A DNA stretch of 64,000 bases from an uncultured Lachnospiraceae bacterium. Its GTDB lineage: Bacteria > Bacillota > Clostridia > Lachnospirales > Lachnospiraceae. The stretch spans positions 1 through 64,000 of the forward strand of contig CAQGLR010000011.1 of the NCBI GenBank assembly GCA_948794795.1. Reading direction: 5' to 3'. Positions 8,866 through 16,338 of the stretch are shown here, piece after piece (position 1 is the stretch's first letter; each line of letters opens with the position of its first letter). Position numbers and translations under genes: made by a program. The notes under the pieces were generated by a model, which was not told the DNA's origin, ran no database searches, and saw only the letters and a program-made list of their open reading frames with translations.

Positions 8866-9774
8866 CTATCTGGCAAACTCAAGCATACGGTCAAGAGATG
8901 CATTTGCAGAATTTCTTAGTTCTTCTGTAACTTCAACTACACCAGTTCCCTCTTCCATACACTTAAGAACTTTCTCTAAAGTTATCTTTTTCATATCTGG
9001 GCAGACCTTGCCTTCTACAAGAGGATAGAACTTTTTACCAGGATTCCTGCGTTCCAGTTCATACATAACCCCAGGTTCTGTCCCTATTATAAATTCTTTG
9101 GCACCACTTCCACTGGCATATTCTATTATACCAGATGTACTTCCTATATAATCTGCATCTTCCAAAACTTCCATACGGCACTCTGGATGTACAAGAAGCA
9201 ATGCACCTGGATGTGCTTTCCTGGCTTTTCCTATATCATTTTTACTAAACTCTTTATGTAATGGACAAAAACCATCATTAAATATAAAATGCTTGTCTGT
9301 AACTTTTGAAGCAACATAACGCCCAAGATTTTCGTCAGGTATAAAATATATATTCTTATTAGGCAGTGCCTGTACTATTTTCATGGCATTAGCAGAAGTC
9401 ACACAGACATCTGAATGCTTCTTAAGCTCACCAGTTGAATTAATATAACACACTACCGCAACATCATCATATTTCCTGCGTACTTCTTCTATCTTTTCAA
9501 CCTGTGCCATATATGCCATTGGGCATCCAGCAGTAATATCTGGCATAAGTACCTGCTTTCCAGGGCTTAGTATCTTGGCACTTTCTCCCATAAACGATAC
9601 ACCACAGAATACTATTGTATCCTGTTCTGCATCTTTTGCTATCTTGCTTAAATAAAACGAATCTCCAATATAATCTGCTATCTCCTGTACCTCACCAGGA
9701 ACATAATAATGTGCAAGTATAACTGCATTTTTCTCTTTCTTCAGGCTTTCTATCCTGCTCTTAATATCAGTCAT
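8866..9774 (-). CDS. nadA: Quinolinate synthase A
   Basis: This [4Fe-4S] enzyme condenses iminoaspartate with dihydroxyacetone phosphate to make quinolinate. The 302-residue length fits the short NadA class. Cys84 (in ITAGCPMA), Cys170 (DGFCPLH) and Cys258 (KVCPDM) correspond to the three cluster ligands of that class; AHYYVPGEVQ and PDENLGRYVA are further signatures. It is the first gene of the nad operon. GGAGG sits 5 bases before the ATG at 9774; a TTG 12 bases upstream overlaps that site and is unlikely to be used. Confidence 0.96.
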   Translation of the reverse strand: MTDIKSRIESLKKEKNAVILAHYYVPGEVQEIADYIGDSFYLSKIAKDAEQDTIVFCGVSFMGESAKILSPGKQVLMPDITAGCPMAYMAQVEKIEEVRRKYDDVAVVCYINSTGELKKHSDVCVTSANAMKIVQALPNKNIYFIPDENLGRYVASKVTDKHFIFNDGFCPLHKEFSKNDIGKARKAHPGALLLVHPECRMEVLEDADYIGSTSGIIEYASGSGAKEFIIGTEPGVMYELERRNPGKKFYPLVEGKVCPDMKKITLEKVLKCMEEGTGVVEVTEELRNSANASLDRMLEFAR

Positions 9775-9794
9775 GTCATCCTCCAATTATCTAC

Positions 9795-9853
9795 ACGGTT
9801 TGTAACGTATAAATGTACCGTTTTATTATAACATTGCTTTCTACATGCTACAA
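9795..9853 (-). promoter_or_regulatory. nad operon promoter with adjacent inverted repeat
   Basis: On the minus strand TTGTAG (9853-9848) and TATAAT (9830-9825) are spaced by exactly 17 bases. Just downstream, ACGGT (9795-9799) and ACCGT (9817-9821) form an inverted repeat around the likely start point. This is a natural place for a repressor such as an NAD-pathway regulator. The regulator identity is inference. Confidence 0.65.
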
Positions 9854-9877
9854 GTAAAAAGTTTAAAAGTAAAATTC

Positions 9878-9906
9878 TTGCATTTATTCACATATTGCTA
9901 TATAAT
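9878..9906 (+). promoter_or_regulatory. Sigma-A type promoter for the PocR-domain gene
   Basis: TTGCAT, a 17-base spacer and a perfect TATAAT. It is divergent from the nadA promoter only 25 bases away and about 125 bases before the translation start at 10039. Confidence 0.7.
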
Positions 9907-10038
9907 AGTATTGTGAGATTTAAACAATAAGTTTTGATAATTATAAATTTTTTTAATAAATGTGCTGGCACATTGACTTTAAGTACACATTTTAGCATGG
10001 AATATTACTATTATTAAATTGTGAGGATGGAGGATTCT

Positions 10039-10824
10039 ATGAATATAAGGGATTTTTTAGATTTAAGACAATTACAGGAGATGCAGGATAAATTTTCCGA
10101 TGCAACAGGGCTTGCTGCCATAGTGGTAGATGCCAAGGGCGAAAAAGTTACTAAAGGAAGTAATTTTACAGACTTCTGCATGAAATACACACGTGGTTCT
10201 GAAGAGGGCAACCGCCGCTGTAATAAATGCAGCAGTGAAAATTCAGGCGTTTATTACTGCCATGCGGGACTTATGGAATTTTGTATTGATATTATGTTAG
10301 GTGATGAAAAAGTTGGTAAAGTTATCGGAGGACAGGTACTTTCACGTAAACCTGATGAAGATGCATTCCGTAAAACAGCAACTGATTTAGATATCGATTC
10401 TGATGCATACATAAATGCACTTAAAAAGGTGCCCGTAAATAATGAAAAAAATATTAAAGCAGCAGCAGAACTCTTTGGCAAAATGGTTAATATGTTTGTA
10501 AATATTGAATATTCACATAACAACAATGGCGGAAAGCTTGGACAGCTCCAGGATGAAATAAACCATGCAACCAATGTTATCCAGAAGATTAATACTAATA
10601 CAAGCTCACTTAAATCAATAGCTAATAAGCAAAAGATGCTTTCACTAAATGCTTCTATTGAGGCAGCAAGAAGTGGTGAAGCTGGTGTAGGGTTTGCAGT
10701 AGTTGCAAAGAGCATGGGTGAATTATCTTCTCAATCTGCTACAATTTATGGTGATATTGAGAAATCTGTTATAGAAGTTACAGATTCAATAGAGAAACTT
10801 GCCGCTTTATTTGAAAATAGTTAA
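10039..10824 (+). CDS. PocR-domain sensor fused to a truncated chemoreceptor signalling tip
   Basis: A soluble 261-residue protein. Residues about 6-155 look like a PocR ligand-binding domain (LDLRQLQEMQDKFSDATG; the Cys-rich RRCNKC and YYCHAGLMEFC, 59-82; VIGGQVLS). PocR domains bind small organic ligands, in some cases hydrocarbon diols. Residues about 195-240 carry the methyl-accepting chemotaxis hairpin tip, with LSLNASIEAARSG and GFAVVAKSMGELS, but the long adaptation helices and any membrane segments are missing. The start at ATG 10039 is set by GGAGG; the frame opens at a GTG 18 bases earlier. The receptor kinase partner is not in this window. Confidence 0.82.
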   Translation: MNIRDFLDLRQLQEMQDKFSDATGLAAIVVDAKGEKVTKGSNFTDFCMKYTRGSEEGNRRCNKCSSENSGVYYCHAGLMEFCIDIMLGDEKVGKVIGGQVLSRKPDEDAFRKTATDLDIDSDAYINALKKVPVNNEKNIKAAAELFGKMVNMFVNIEYSHNNNGGKLGQLQDEINHATNVIQKINTNTSSLKSIANKQKMLSLNASIEAARSGEAGVGFAVVAKSMGELSSQSATIYGDIEKSVIEVTDSIEKLAALFENS

Positions 10825-10861
10825 GCTTATAACTCTTTTTTCATATATTTTTCTTTCATCA

Positions 10862-10892
10862 AAAAGAGGAGCCTTTATAAGGCTCCTCTTTT
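10862..10892. terminator. Bidirectional intrinsic terminator
   Basis: A perfect 12-bp stem, AAAAGAGGAGCC / GGCTCCTCTTTT, with a 7-base loop. T-runs on both strands serve the PocR gene (plus) and hydG (minus), which converge here. Confidence 0.92.
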
Positions 10893-10897
10893 ATTAT

Positions 10898-10955
10898 AGC
10901 CAGGCGGATATCTGCAATCTGCAATGCCTGCTTGCAGGCATTGGCTACTTGATAA
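10898..10955 (+). repeat. REP-like palindromic repeat, copy B
   Basis: AGCCAGGCGGATATCTGC, then CAATGCCTGC and GCAGGCATTGGCTA form a nested palindrome. It matches, on the opposite strand, the copy at 13715-13766 nearly base for base. It sits between a terminator and the hydG stop codon, so it is in the hydG 3' untranslated region. Confidence 0.75.
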
Positions 10956-10995
10956 GGTTAAAAACTGATAAACTAGTGTTAATTCCAGGCACACC

Positions 10996-12414
10996 CTAGA
11001 AACGGAAATCCCTTTTACCTCCATTCATCTCTTTAAGATATTCCATAGCCTTATTTCTCACATTTTCATTTGGTACTGTAAGGATTTCCCTGGCTATAAG
11101 TTCTTCACCAATACGCTTTGTATCCTCTGCTGCATAATCCTCAAGATATTCTTTAAGTGTCATAAGTGCATTTGGTTGGCAGCAGTTTACAATCTGCCCG
11201 CTTTTCAAAAGTGACATAAACCTGTCGCCTGTCCTGCCTGCCCTGTAACATGCTGTACAAAAACTAGGTATATAACCAAGCTCCATAAGCCATTTTACCA
11301 CTTCATCAAGTGTGCGCGTATCGCTTACATCAAACTGGGCAGAACTGTCATCCCTTACAGGCTCTACATATCCGCCAACACTTGTACGTGACCCGCCGCT
11401 TATCTGGGAAATACCAAGTTTAAGCACCTTTTCCCTTGTCTGCTGTGATTCCCTTGTAGATATAATCATGCCTGTATATGGAACTGCAATCCTTATTATT
11501 GCAACAATCTTCTCAAATATATCATCTGGTACAGCATTGTCAAAGTCTGCTGTATCTATATCATCTGCAGGGCATACCCTTGGAACACTTATTGTATGAG
11601 GGCCTACACCATGTACAGCTTCAAGATGCTCTGCGTGCATAAGTATCCCTACAAGCTCATAACGGTACATCTCAAGGCCAAAAAGCACACCAATGCCAAC
11701 ATCATCAATACCACCTTCCATCGCCCTGTCCATTGCCTCTGTATGGTATGCATAATCGTGCTTAGGCCCTGTAGGATGGAGTTCTTCATAAGACTTTTTA
11801 TTATATGTTTCCTGGAAAAGGATATATGTACCAATACCTGCATCTTTAAGCTTTGTATAATTTTCTACAGTCGTAGCAGCAATATTTACATTAACACGGC
11901 GTATTGCGCCATTTTTATGTTTAATGCTATAAATAGTTTCTATACTTTCAAGAATATACTCAAGCGGATTATTTACAGGGTCTTCCCCTGATTCTATTGC
12001 AAGCCTTTTATGTCCCATATCCTGCAGTGCAATTACTTCATTCTTAATCTCTTCCTGTGTAAGCTTTTTCCTTGGTATATGTTTATTTTTATAATGGTAT
12101 GGACAATATGTACATCCATTTACACAATAATTTGAAAGATACAGTGGGGCAAACATTACAATTCTTCTTCCGTAGAATTTTTCCTTAATTTCCACTGCAA
12201 GCTTTTTTATTTCCTCGTTAATCTCTGGAATTTCACATTCAAGTAAAACTGCTGCCTCTTTATGCGAAATACCTTTTGCCTTTTTTGCCTTTTCTAAGAT
12301 TTCTTTGGCAAGTGCCATATTATTCTTGTTTTTCCTAGCATAACTAAGGCACTCCAAGATTTCTTCATTATTAATAAACTCTTCTGCTTTCATTGAATTT
12401 GGATTATAACCCAT
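10996..12414 (-). CDS. hydG: [FeFe]-hydrogenase maturation radical SAM enzyme HydG
   Basis: HydG cleaves tyrosine to supply the CO and cyanide ligands of the hydrogenase H-cluster. In the 472-residue form the radical-SAM motif CX3CX2C is Cys97, Cys101 and Cys104. The second cluster motif CX2CX22C sits near the C-terminus (about Cys386, 389 and 412, in CTACYRAGRTGDRF and NCCQPN). The N-terminal signature MGYNPNSMKAEEFIN and an AAGGAG site fix the start at 12414; a TTG 54 bases upstream is rejected. No hydE, hydF or hydrogenase gene lies within the window. Gene ThiH is the nearest alternative, but its C-terminus lacks this second motif. Confidence 0.94.
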   Translation of the reverse strand: MGYNPNSMKAEEFINNEEILECLSYARKNKNNMALAKEILEKAKKAKGISHKEAAVLLECEIPEINEEIKKLAVEIKEKFYGRRIVMFAPLYLSNYCVNGCTYCPYHYKNKHIPRKKLTQEEIKNEVIALQDMGHKRLAIESGEDPVNNPLEYILESIETIYSIKHKNGAIRRVNVNIAATTVENYTKLKDAGIGTYILFQETYNKKSYEELHPTGPKHDYAYHTEAMDRAMEGGIDDVGIGVLFGLEMYRYELVGILMHAEHLEAVHGVGPHTISVPRVCPADDIDTADFDNAVPDDIFEKIVAIIRIAVPYTGMIISTRESQQTREKVLKLGISQISGGSRTSVGGYVEPVRDDSSAQFDVSDTRTLDEVVKWLMELGYIPSFCTACYRAGRTGDRFMSLLKSGQIVNCCQPNALMTLKEYLEDYAAEDTKRIGEELIAREILTVPNENVRNKAMEYLKEMNGGKRDFRF

Positions 12415-12483
12415 TTTATTACATCTCCTTGCCAATTCTTCCAAATATGCCAGTCTCCTGTACCTCAAAATACTACAGATAAT

Positions 12484-12512
12484 ATATTATAACATATAAT
12501 TAATTTTTTCAA
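12484..12512 (-). promoter_or_regulatory. Putative hydG promoter
   Basis: On the minus strand TTGAAA (12512-12507) and TAATAT (12489-12484) are spaced by 17 bases, about 65 bases before the start codon. An overlapping TATAAT at 12491-12486 has a poorer 15-base spacing. Confidence 0.42.
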
Positions 12513-12540
12513 TAATCTTTTTAAAACTATTATACAAATT

Positions 12541-12630
12541 ATTTGCCAGAGTAATATAAGCTTTGTATAAATTTGATTTTCAAACAACCACAAATCCTTT
12601 ATTTATTAGGCTTTGCTTAACTAAATGACA
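12541..12630 (+). repeat. Right arm of the palindromic MITE-like repeat, ending in its TIR
   Basis: From atttgccagagtaatata onward this matches the right arm of the element at 58807-59146, including the terminal TTGCTTAACTAAATGACA (12613-12630). The rest of the element is absent. The match stops exactly at the end of the terminal repeat, which supports that sequence as a true element boundary. Confidence 0.8.
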
Positions 12631-12631
12631 T

Positions 12632-12751
12632 GATGCCGGGGTCAAAAGCTTTTTTATACCAAATTTTATACAATATATAGTGGTTTTATTATATTTTTGC
12701 CACATAATATAGGCACCTTTTTAGTAAAAATAACATTTTGACCCCAACATC
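12632..12751. repeat. 120-bp element bounded by GGGGTCAAAA inverted repeats
   Basis: The left end GATGCCGGGGTCAAAA (12632-12647) and right end TTTTGACCCCAACATC (12736-12751) are inverted copies differing at two positions. The interior is A/T-rich and non-coding. Size and ends resemble a small non-autonomous insertion element. It directly abuts the preceding repeat arm. Confidence 0.6.
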
Positions 12752-12846
12752 ATAACATTGTGCCTAAATAGATTCCTGGTAAAAGGCTGGTTTTATAAAG
12801 ATTGTTCTTTTATTATCTTTTATTTGCAGATTGCCTATATACAGCA

Positions 12847-13015
12847 GTTCCATGTACAATTAAACATTTTCTGTGACAGGGGCGCTTTGGAAACGCCAGT
12901 GCTTAGCCCCTGGATTAAATGTTTCGTAGAAACATCAGGGGCTTATGCACTGCTGCGTTTTCCAACGCAGTGAGAACGTGCCCCTGGATAGAAAATGTTT
13001 AATTGTACATGGAAC
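12847..13015. repeat. 169-bp long palindrome with nested hairpins
   Basis: A 26-bp perfect inverted repeat (12847-12872 against 12990-13015) encloses caggggcgc / gcccctg arms. Inside is a core with a central stem, CCCCTGGATTAAATGTTTC and GAAACATCAGGGG. The inner core (gtgcttag ... cttatgcactgctgcg) is shared with the repeats at 58714-59297 and 61255-61441, although the outer arms differ. An open frame of 71 codons crosses it but is only a by-product of the palindrome. Confidence 0.8.
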
Positions 13016-13056
13016 CTGCGTCATATTACCATATGCACAAAAAAGAGAACTAGAAA

Positions 13057-13602
13057 TTATACTACTGCTTCAATAATACCTTCCCTAGTCCATACAGAAC
13101 TTTTCACAGAATAAACCTTACTCTTTGCAACTTGTTCATCCACCAGCTAGCAGATACGTGAAACAAGAAATGGATATTCTGCTGTATAACCATAAATAAT
13201 CCTTGATATCCCATATATATATCCATATCTGTACCATGGTCATTCCCATACTCTTCAAACATCCCTGCTATATCATCTGGTAATAAGCTTATATCAACAA
13301 GAAAATCTGCTGCTATATTCTATGGGCTATTTAATTTACTGCCCTTCCCTGAACCAATTTTTATACTGACTGGAAAGCTGGTTTTTTATTTCTATGGATA
13401 TAATAACCTCTGGGCATTGAAAGGAAATCAATAAACACCTGGTTATTTGATACACTATCAACCTCATCAATAACCTGGCATGGTTAATTGTAAAATATTA
13501 TCCTTTATCAACCATAGACTTTATTATTTCAAGCCTCGGTGTGATACCAGCCATATAATGTATATCTGGATTGCAGCTAGCATTTGTATTAAATGTTTTC
13601 AT
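13057..13602 (-). pseudogene. Internally deleted AAA-ATPase/PD-(D/E)XK nuclease family gene
   Basis: A GAAAGGAG site and ATG at 13602 start a frame reading MKTFNTNASCNPDIHYMAGI, the typical N-terminus of the AAA-ATPase-like plus PD-(D/E)XK (DUF1703-type) proteins abundant in gut Firmicutes. The remnant ends at 13057 with REGIIEAVV, the typical C-terminal tail. Only about 550 of the expected 1,500-1,600 bases remain and the frame is broken repeatedly between the ends. The P-loop region is lost. A second remnant of the same family lies at 20319-20768. Confidence 0.72.
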
Positions 13603-13656
13603 TAACAAAAAACTCCTTTCTATCATTAATGGCATATTTCCCAATATAACACATCA

Positions 13657-13690
13657 AGCTGCCAGCAGGGCAAATACCCCGCTGGCAGCT
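13657..13690. terminator. Terminator-like hairpin near the 3' end of the cellobiose phosphorylase gene
   Basis: AGCTGCCAGC (13657-13666) pairs perfectly with GCTGGCAGCT (13681-13690), with an additional GGG/CCC extension. The T-run (TTTTTAA) is on the plus side, facing away from the gene at 13768. It may therefore end a plus-strand transcript rather than the minus-strand gene. Confidence 0.6.
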
Positions 13691-13714
13691 TTTTAATTTA
13701 ACCTCATTAAGCAA

Positions 13715-13766
13715 ATAGCCAATTCCTGTTTGCAGGCATTGCGGATAGCGGATATCCACTTGGCTA
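13715..13766 (-). repeat. REP-like palindromic repeat, copy C
   Basis: Read on the minus strand it begins AGCCAAGTGGATATCCGC, continues CAATGCCTGC and closes CAGGAATTGGCTA. It corresponds closely to copy B at 10898-10955. It directly follows the stop codon of the phosphorylase gene, so two of the copies sit in 3' untranslated regions. Confidence 0.75.
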
Positions 13767-13767
13767 A

Positions 13768-16164
13768 TTACATCACCATGCGCACTTCTGTTACATCAGT
13801 CATTTTATCTGCTGGAATATAATTATCATCCTGTTTCTCACCATTAATATAAAATTCCTTACAGCCAGATTCTGCACCATCTGGATTTTCAACTTTAATT
13901 ATAAGCTTCTTTCCACGGAAGTTCTTCTCCATTGTAAACTCTTTCCAGCTACTTGGAACAGAAGGTGCAATACGCAGTCCATCTATATCAGGACGCATGC
14001 CACATATTCCTTCTACACATCCTACCATACATGTTGAAGCTGTACCTGTAAGCCAGTGTACATGTGAACGTCCATGGAAAGGACTCTCATTGCCTTCTGT
14101 GTACTGTCCATGTACATATGGCTCAAGCTTACGTATCTCTGCCTTGTCATTCTGGGAGGATGGTGAACTCTCTTCAAAATACATAAATGCCTTATTGCCA
14201 TGTCCCATAAGTGCCTCTGCCAGAATCAGCCAGCCCTGTGTCTGTGAAAAAATACCACCATTTTCTTTAGTTGAAGGAGGGAACAGTGCAGCAAGTGCAC
14301 CATCAAAATAATGGTCTACATAAGAAGGAGCCATAACCCTTGCACCATATGCTGTATTTAATTCCCTTTCTACAGAAGCCATTGCAAGCTCTGCCTGTTC
14401 ATCTGTAGCAAGACCTGATATAACAGCCCATGTCTGTGGATTTAACCACATACTTGCCTCTGGGTCTTTCTTTGAACCAATAAGTTCACCTGTTTCCTTA
14501 AAGCCACGGTTAAAACGGTCACCTTCCCACCATAAACTGTTAATCTTATCACCAATTTCTTTCTGTGTCTTGTCAAGATATGCTATATATTCTGTATCAG
14601 ATTTCTTTTCAGCAAACTTACGCATAATTGTAAATGCATAATACAACTGTAATGCAACAAATGAAGACTCTCCTTGTGCACCAAGGCGCAGGCAGTCGTT
14701 CCAGTCTGCATGGAGCCCTGCTGGCAGTCCATGTGGGCCAAGATGTTCCATTGAGAAATTAATTGCCCTCTTAAGATGCTCATAAACTGTTGCTTTCTCT
14801 GGCTTATTAGACCATGAAATCTCTTCGTCAATAAACCCAAGGTTTCCTGTTTCTGCTATATACTTAAATACTGTAGGGAATAACCATAAAGCATCATCTG
14901 CACGGTATGCAGGATGCCCTGTTTCACGTACATAAGAATCATCATCTGGTGTCCCTTCATGTCCTGCATTGTGGTCAAATTTAACAAGAGGAAGGCCACC
15001 ACCATTGTCAACCTGTGCAGAAAGCATAAAGCGTATTTTATCAAGTGCTGCTTCTGGGTCAGTGTGTATTACACCCTGTATATCCTGTACAGTATCACGG
15101 TATCCATAACCATTACGCTCACCACAATAAATAAATGATGCTGCCCTTGACCATGTAAATGTAAGGAAACACTGGTAAGCATTCCATGTATTTACCATGC
15201 TGTTAAATGCTGCACTAGGTGTATTAATCTTAAAGTTATCAAGCTTTGCATGCCAGTAATTTTTTAACTCATCTATTTCTTTACCACATATGGACACGTC
15301 TTCATATGCTGCAATAATTTTATCTGCATCAGATTCTTTATACTTACCAAGTAAAAATGCCATTGTCTTTGTTTCACCTGGCGCAAGTTCAAGTGCAGTA
15401 TGAAGTGCACCACAGCTGTTTTCATTATAATTACATACACCATCACATTTGCCACGTTCTACAGCAACTGGGTTTCCATAGCTATGGTACATACCAAGGA
15501 ATGCTTCCTTGTCACCATTGTAAGAAGTAACTGGCTGCCCTGCAAGCCCAAAGAACCTTTCATTGCCATTACTTCCATCAGCACCTTTGTACCAGTTTAA
15601 ATTAATCTGCTGGTAAATCTTATTTTTGCGGAAACTTGTATTAGAAGTACAAAGTGTATACTGCAGGTTTACCTGGTCCTGGTTATAATTATCATCATTT
15701 GACAGTTCTGCATAGCCAAATACAGAAATTTTTCTTGGCTTGTCTGTAGGATTTGTAACCTTTACACACCATACTTCATACACTTTATTTAAAGGAACAT
15801 AATAATTAACCTCTGACTTTATGCCTGCATATTCTGTAAACATATTTGTATAAGCAGTACCATGGTGTACTTCACTCTTATATTTATCTAAATCCTTCCC
15901 AACAGGCTGCCATGAAGCCGACCAGAAATCACCAATTTCATCATCCCTCAAATATATATAACGCCCTGGTGTATCATCACTGTTAAAATGGTAACGTAAT
16001 ATACGCCCGTTAGCACCACTTTTTACAAAACTGTAACCACCTGCATTATTAGAAATAATTGCACCATATTCAGGTGAACCAAGGTAATTGCACCATGGGG
16101 CAGGTGTATCAGGCCTTGTAATAACGTACTCCCTGTTGTCTTCATCAAAGTAACCAAAATTCAT
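13768..16164 (-). CDS. cbp: GH94 cellobiose phosphorylase
   Basis: This 798-residue cytosolic enzyme phosphorolyses cellobiose to glucose 1-phosphate and glucose, saving ATP in plant-fibre use. The start MNFGYFDEDNREYVITRPDTPAPW is characteristic of cellobiose phosphorylase, and the shorter start at 16164 has a strong AAGGAGG. GH94 blocks include GYGYRDTVQDIQG (about 352-364), VKFDHNAGHEGTPDDDSY, and HADWNDCL with the expected catalytic Asp490. There is no signal peptide. A cellodextrin phosphorylase or related GH94 enzyme is less likely, given length and N-terminus. It has its own promoter at 16248-16276. Confidence 0.93.
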   Translation of the reverse strand: MNFGYFDEDNREYVITRPDTPAPWCNYLGSPEYGAIISNNAGGYSFVKSGANGRILRYHFNSDDTPGRYIYLRDDEIGDFWSASWQPVGKDLDKYKSEVHHGTAYTNMFTEYAGIKSEVNYYVPLNKVYEVWCVKVTNPTDKPRKISVFGYAELSNDDNYNQDQVNLQYTLCTSNTSFRKNKIYQQINLNWYKGADGSNGNERFFGLAGQPVTSYNGDKEAFLGMYHSYGNPVAVERGKCDGVCNYNENSCGALHTALELAPGETKTMAFLLGKYKESDADKIIAAYEDVSICGKEIDELKNYWHAKLDNFKINTPSAAFNSMVNTWNAYQCFLTFTWSRAASFIYCGERNGYGYRDTVQDIQGVIHTDPEAALDKIRFMLSAQVDNGGGLPLVKFDHNAGHEGTPDDDSYVRETGHPAYRADDALWLFPTVFKYIAETGNLGFIDEEISWSNKPEKATVYEHLKRAINFSMEHLGPHGLPAGLHADWNDCLRLGAQGESSFVALQLYYAFTIMRKFAEKKSDTEYIAYLDKTQKEIGDKINSLWWEGDRFNRGFKETGELIGSKKDPEASMWLNPQTWAVISGLATDEQAELAMASVERELNTAYGARVMAPSYVDHYFDGALAALFPPSTKENGGIFSQTQGWLILAEALMGHGNKAFMYFEESSPSSQNDKAEIRKLEPYVHGQYTEGNESPFHGRSHVHWLTGTASTCMVGCVEGICGMRPDIDGLRIAPSVPSSWKEFTMEKNFRGKKLIIKVENPDGAESGCKEFYINGEKQDDNYIPADKMTDVTEVRMVM

Positions 16165-16247
16165 TATATTATCCTCCTTAAAATACATTAATATCTATAT
16201 GCTACGTATAACCACACAAGACTGTTATCCCCCCTAAATCTTTTTCT

Positions 16248-16276
16248 ATTATATGATAACTATTACCCTGGTTCAA
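16248..16276 (-). promoter_or_regulatory. Sigma-A type promoter for cellobiose phosphorylase
   Basis: On the minus strand TTGAAC (16276-16271), a 17-base spacer and a perfect TATAAT (16253-16248). The start point would be about 75 bases before the ATG. No clear cre-type catabolite operator was recognised. Confidence 0.75.
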
Positions 16277-16338
16277 CAACATTTATTACATTTTATAACA
16301 CTATTTTGATGTATTAATATAAAACTGCCTTTTATATA

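Noticed and set aside
12758..12973. Open plus-strand frame of 71 codons
   Set aside because: It runs through the 169-bp palindrome and has no ribosome site or family resemblance; the frame is a by-product of the repeat.
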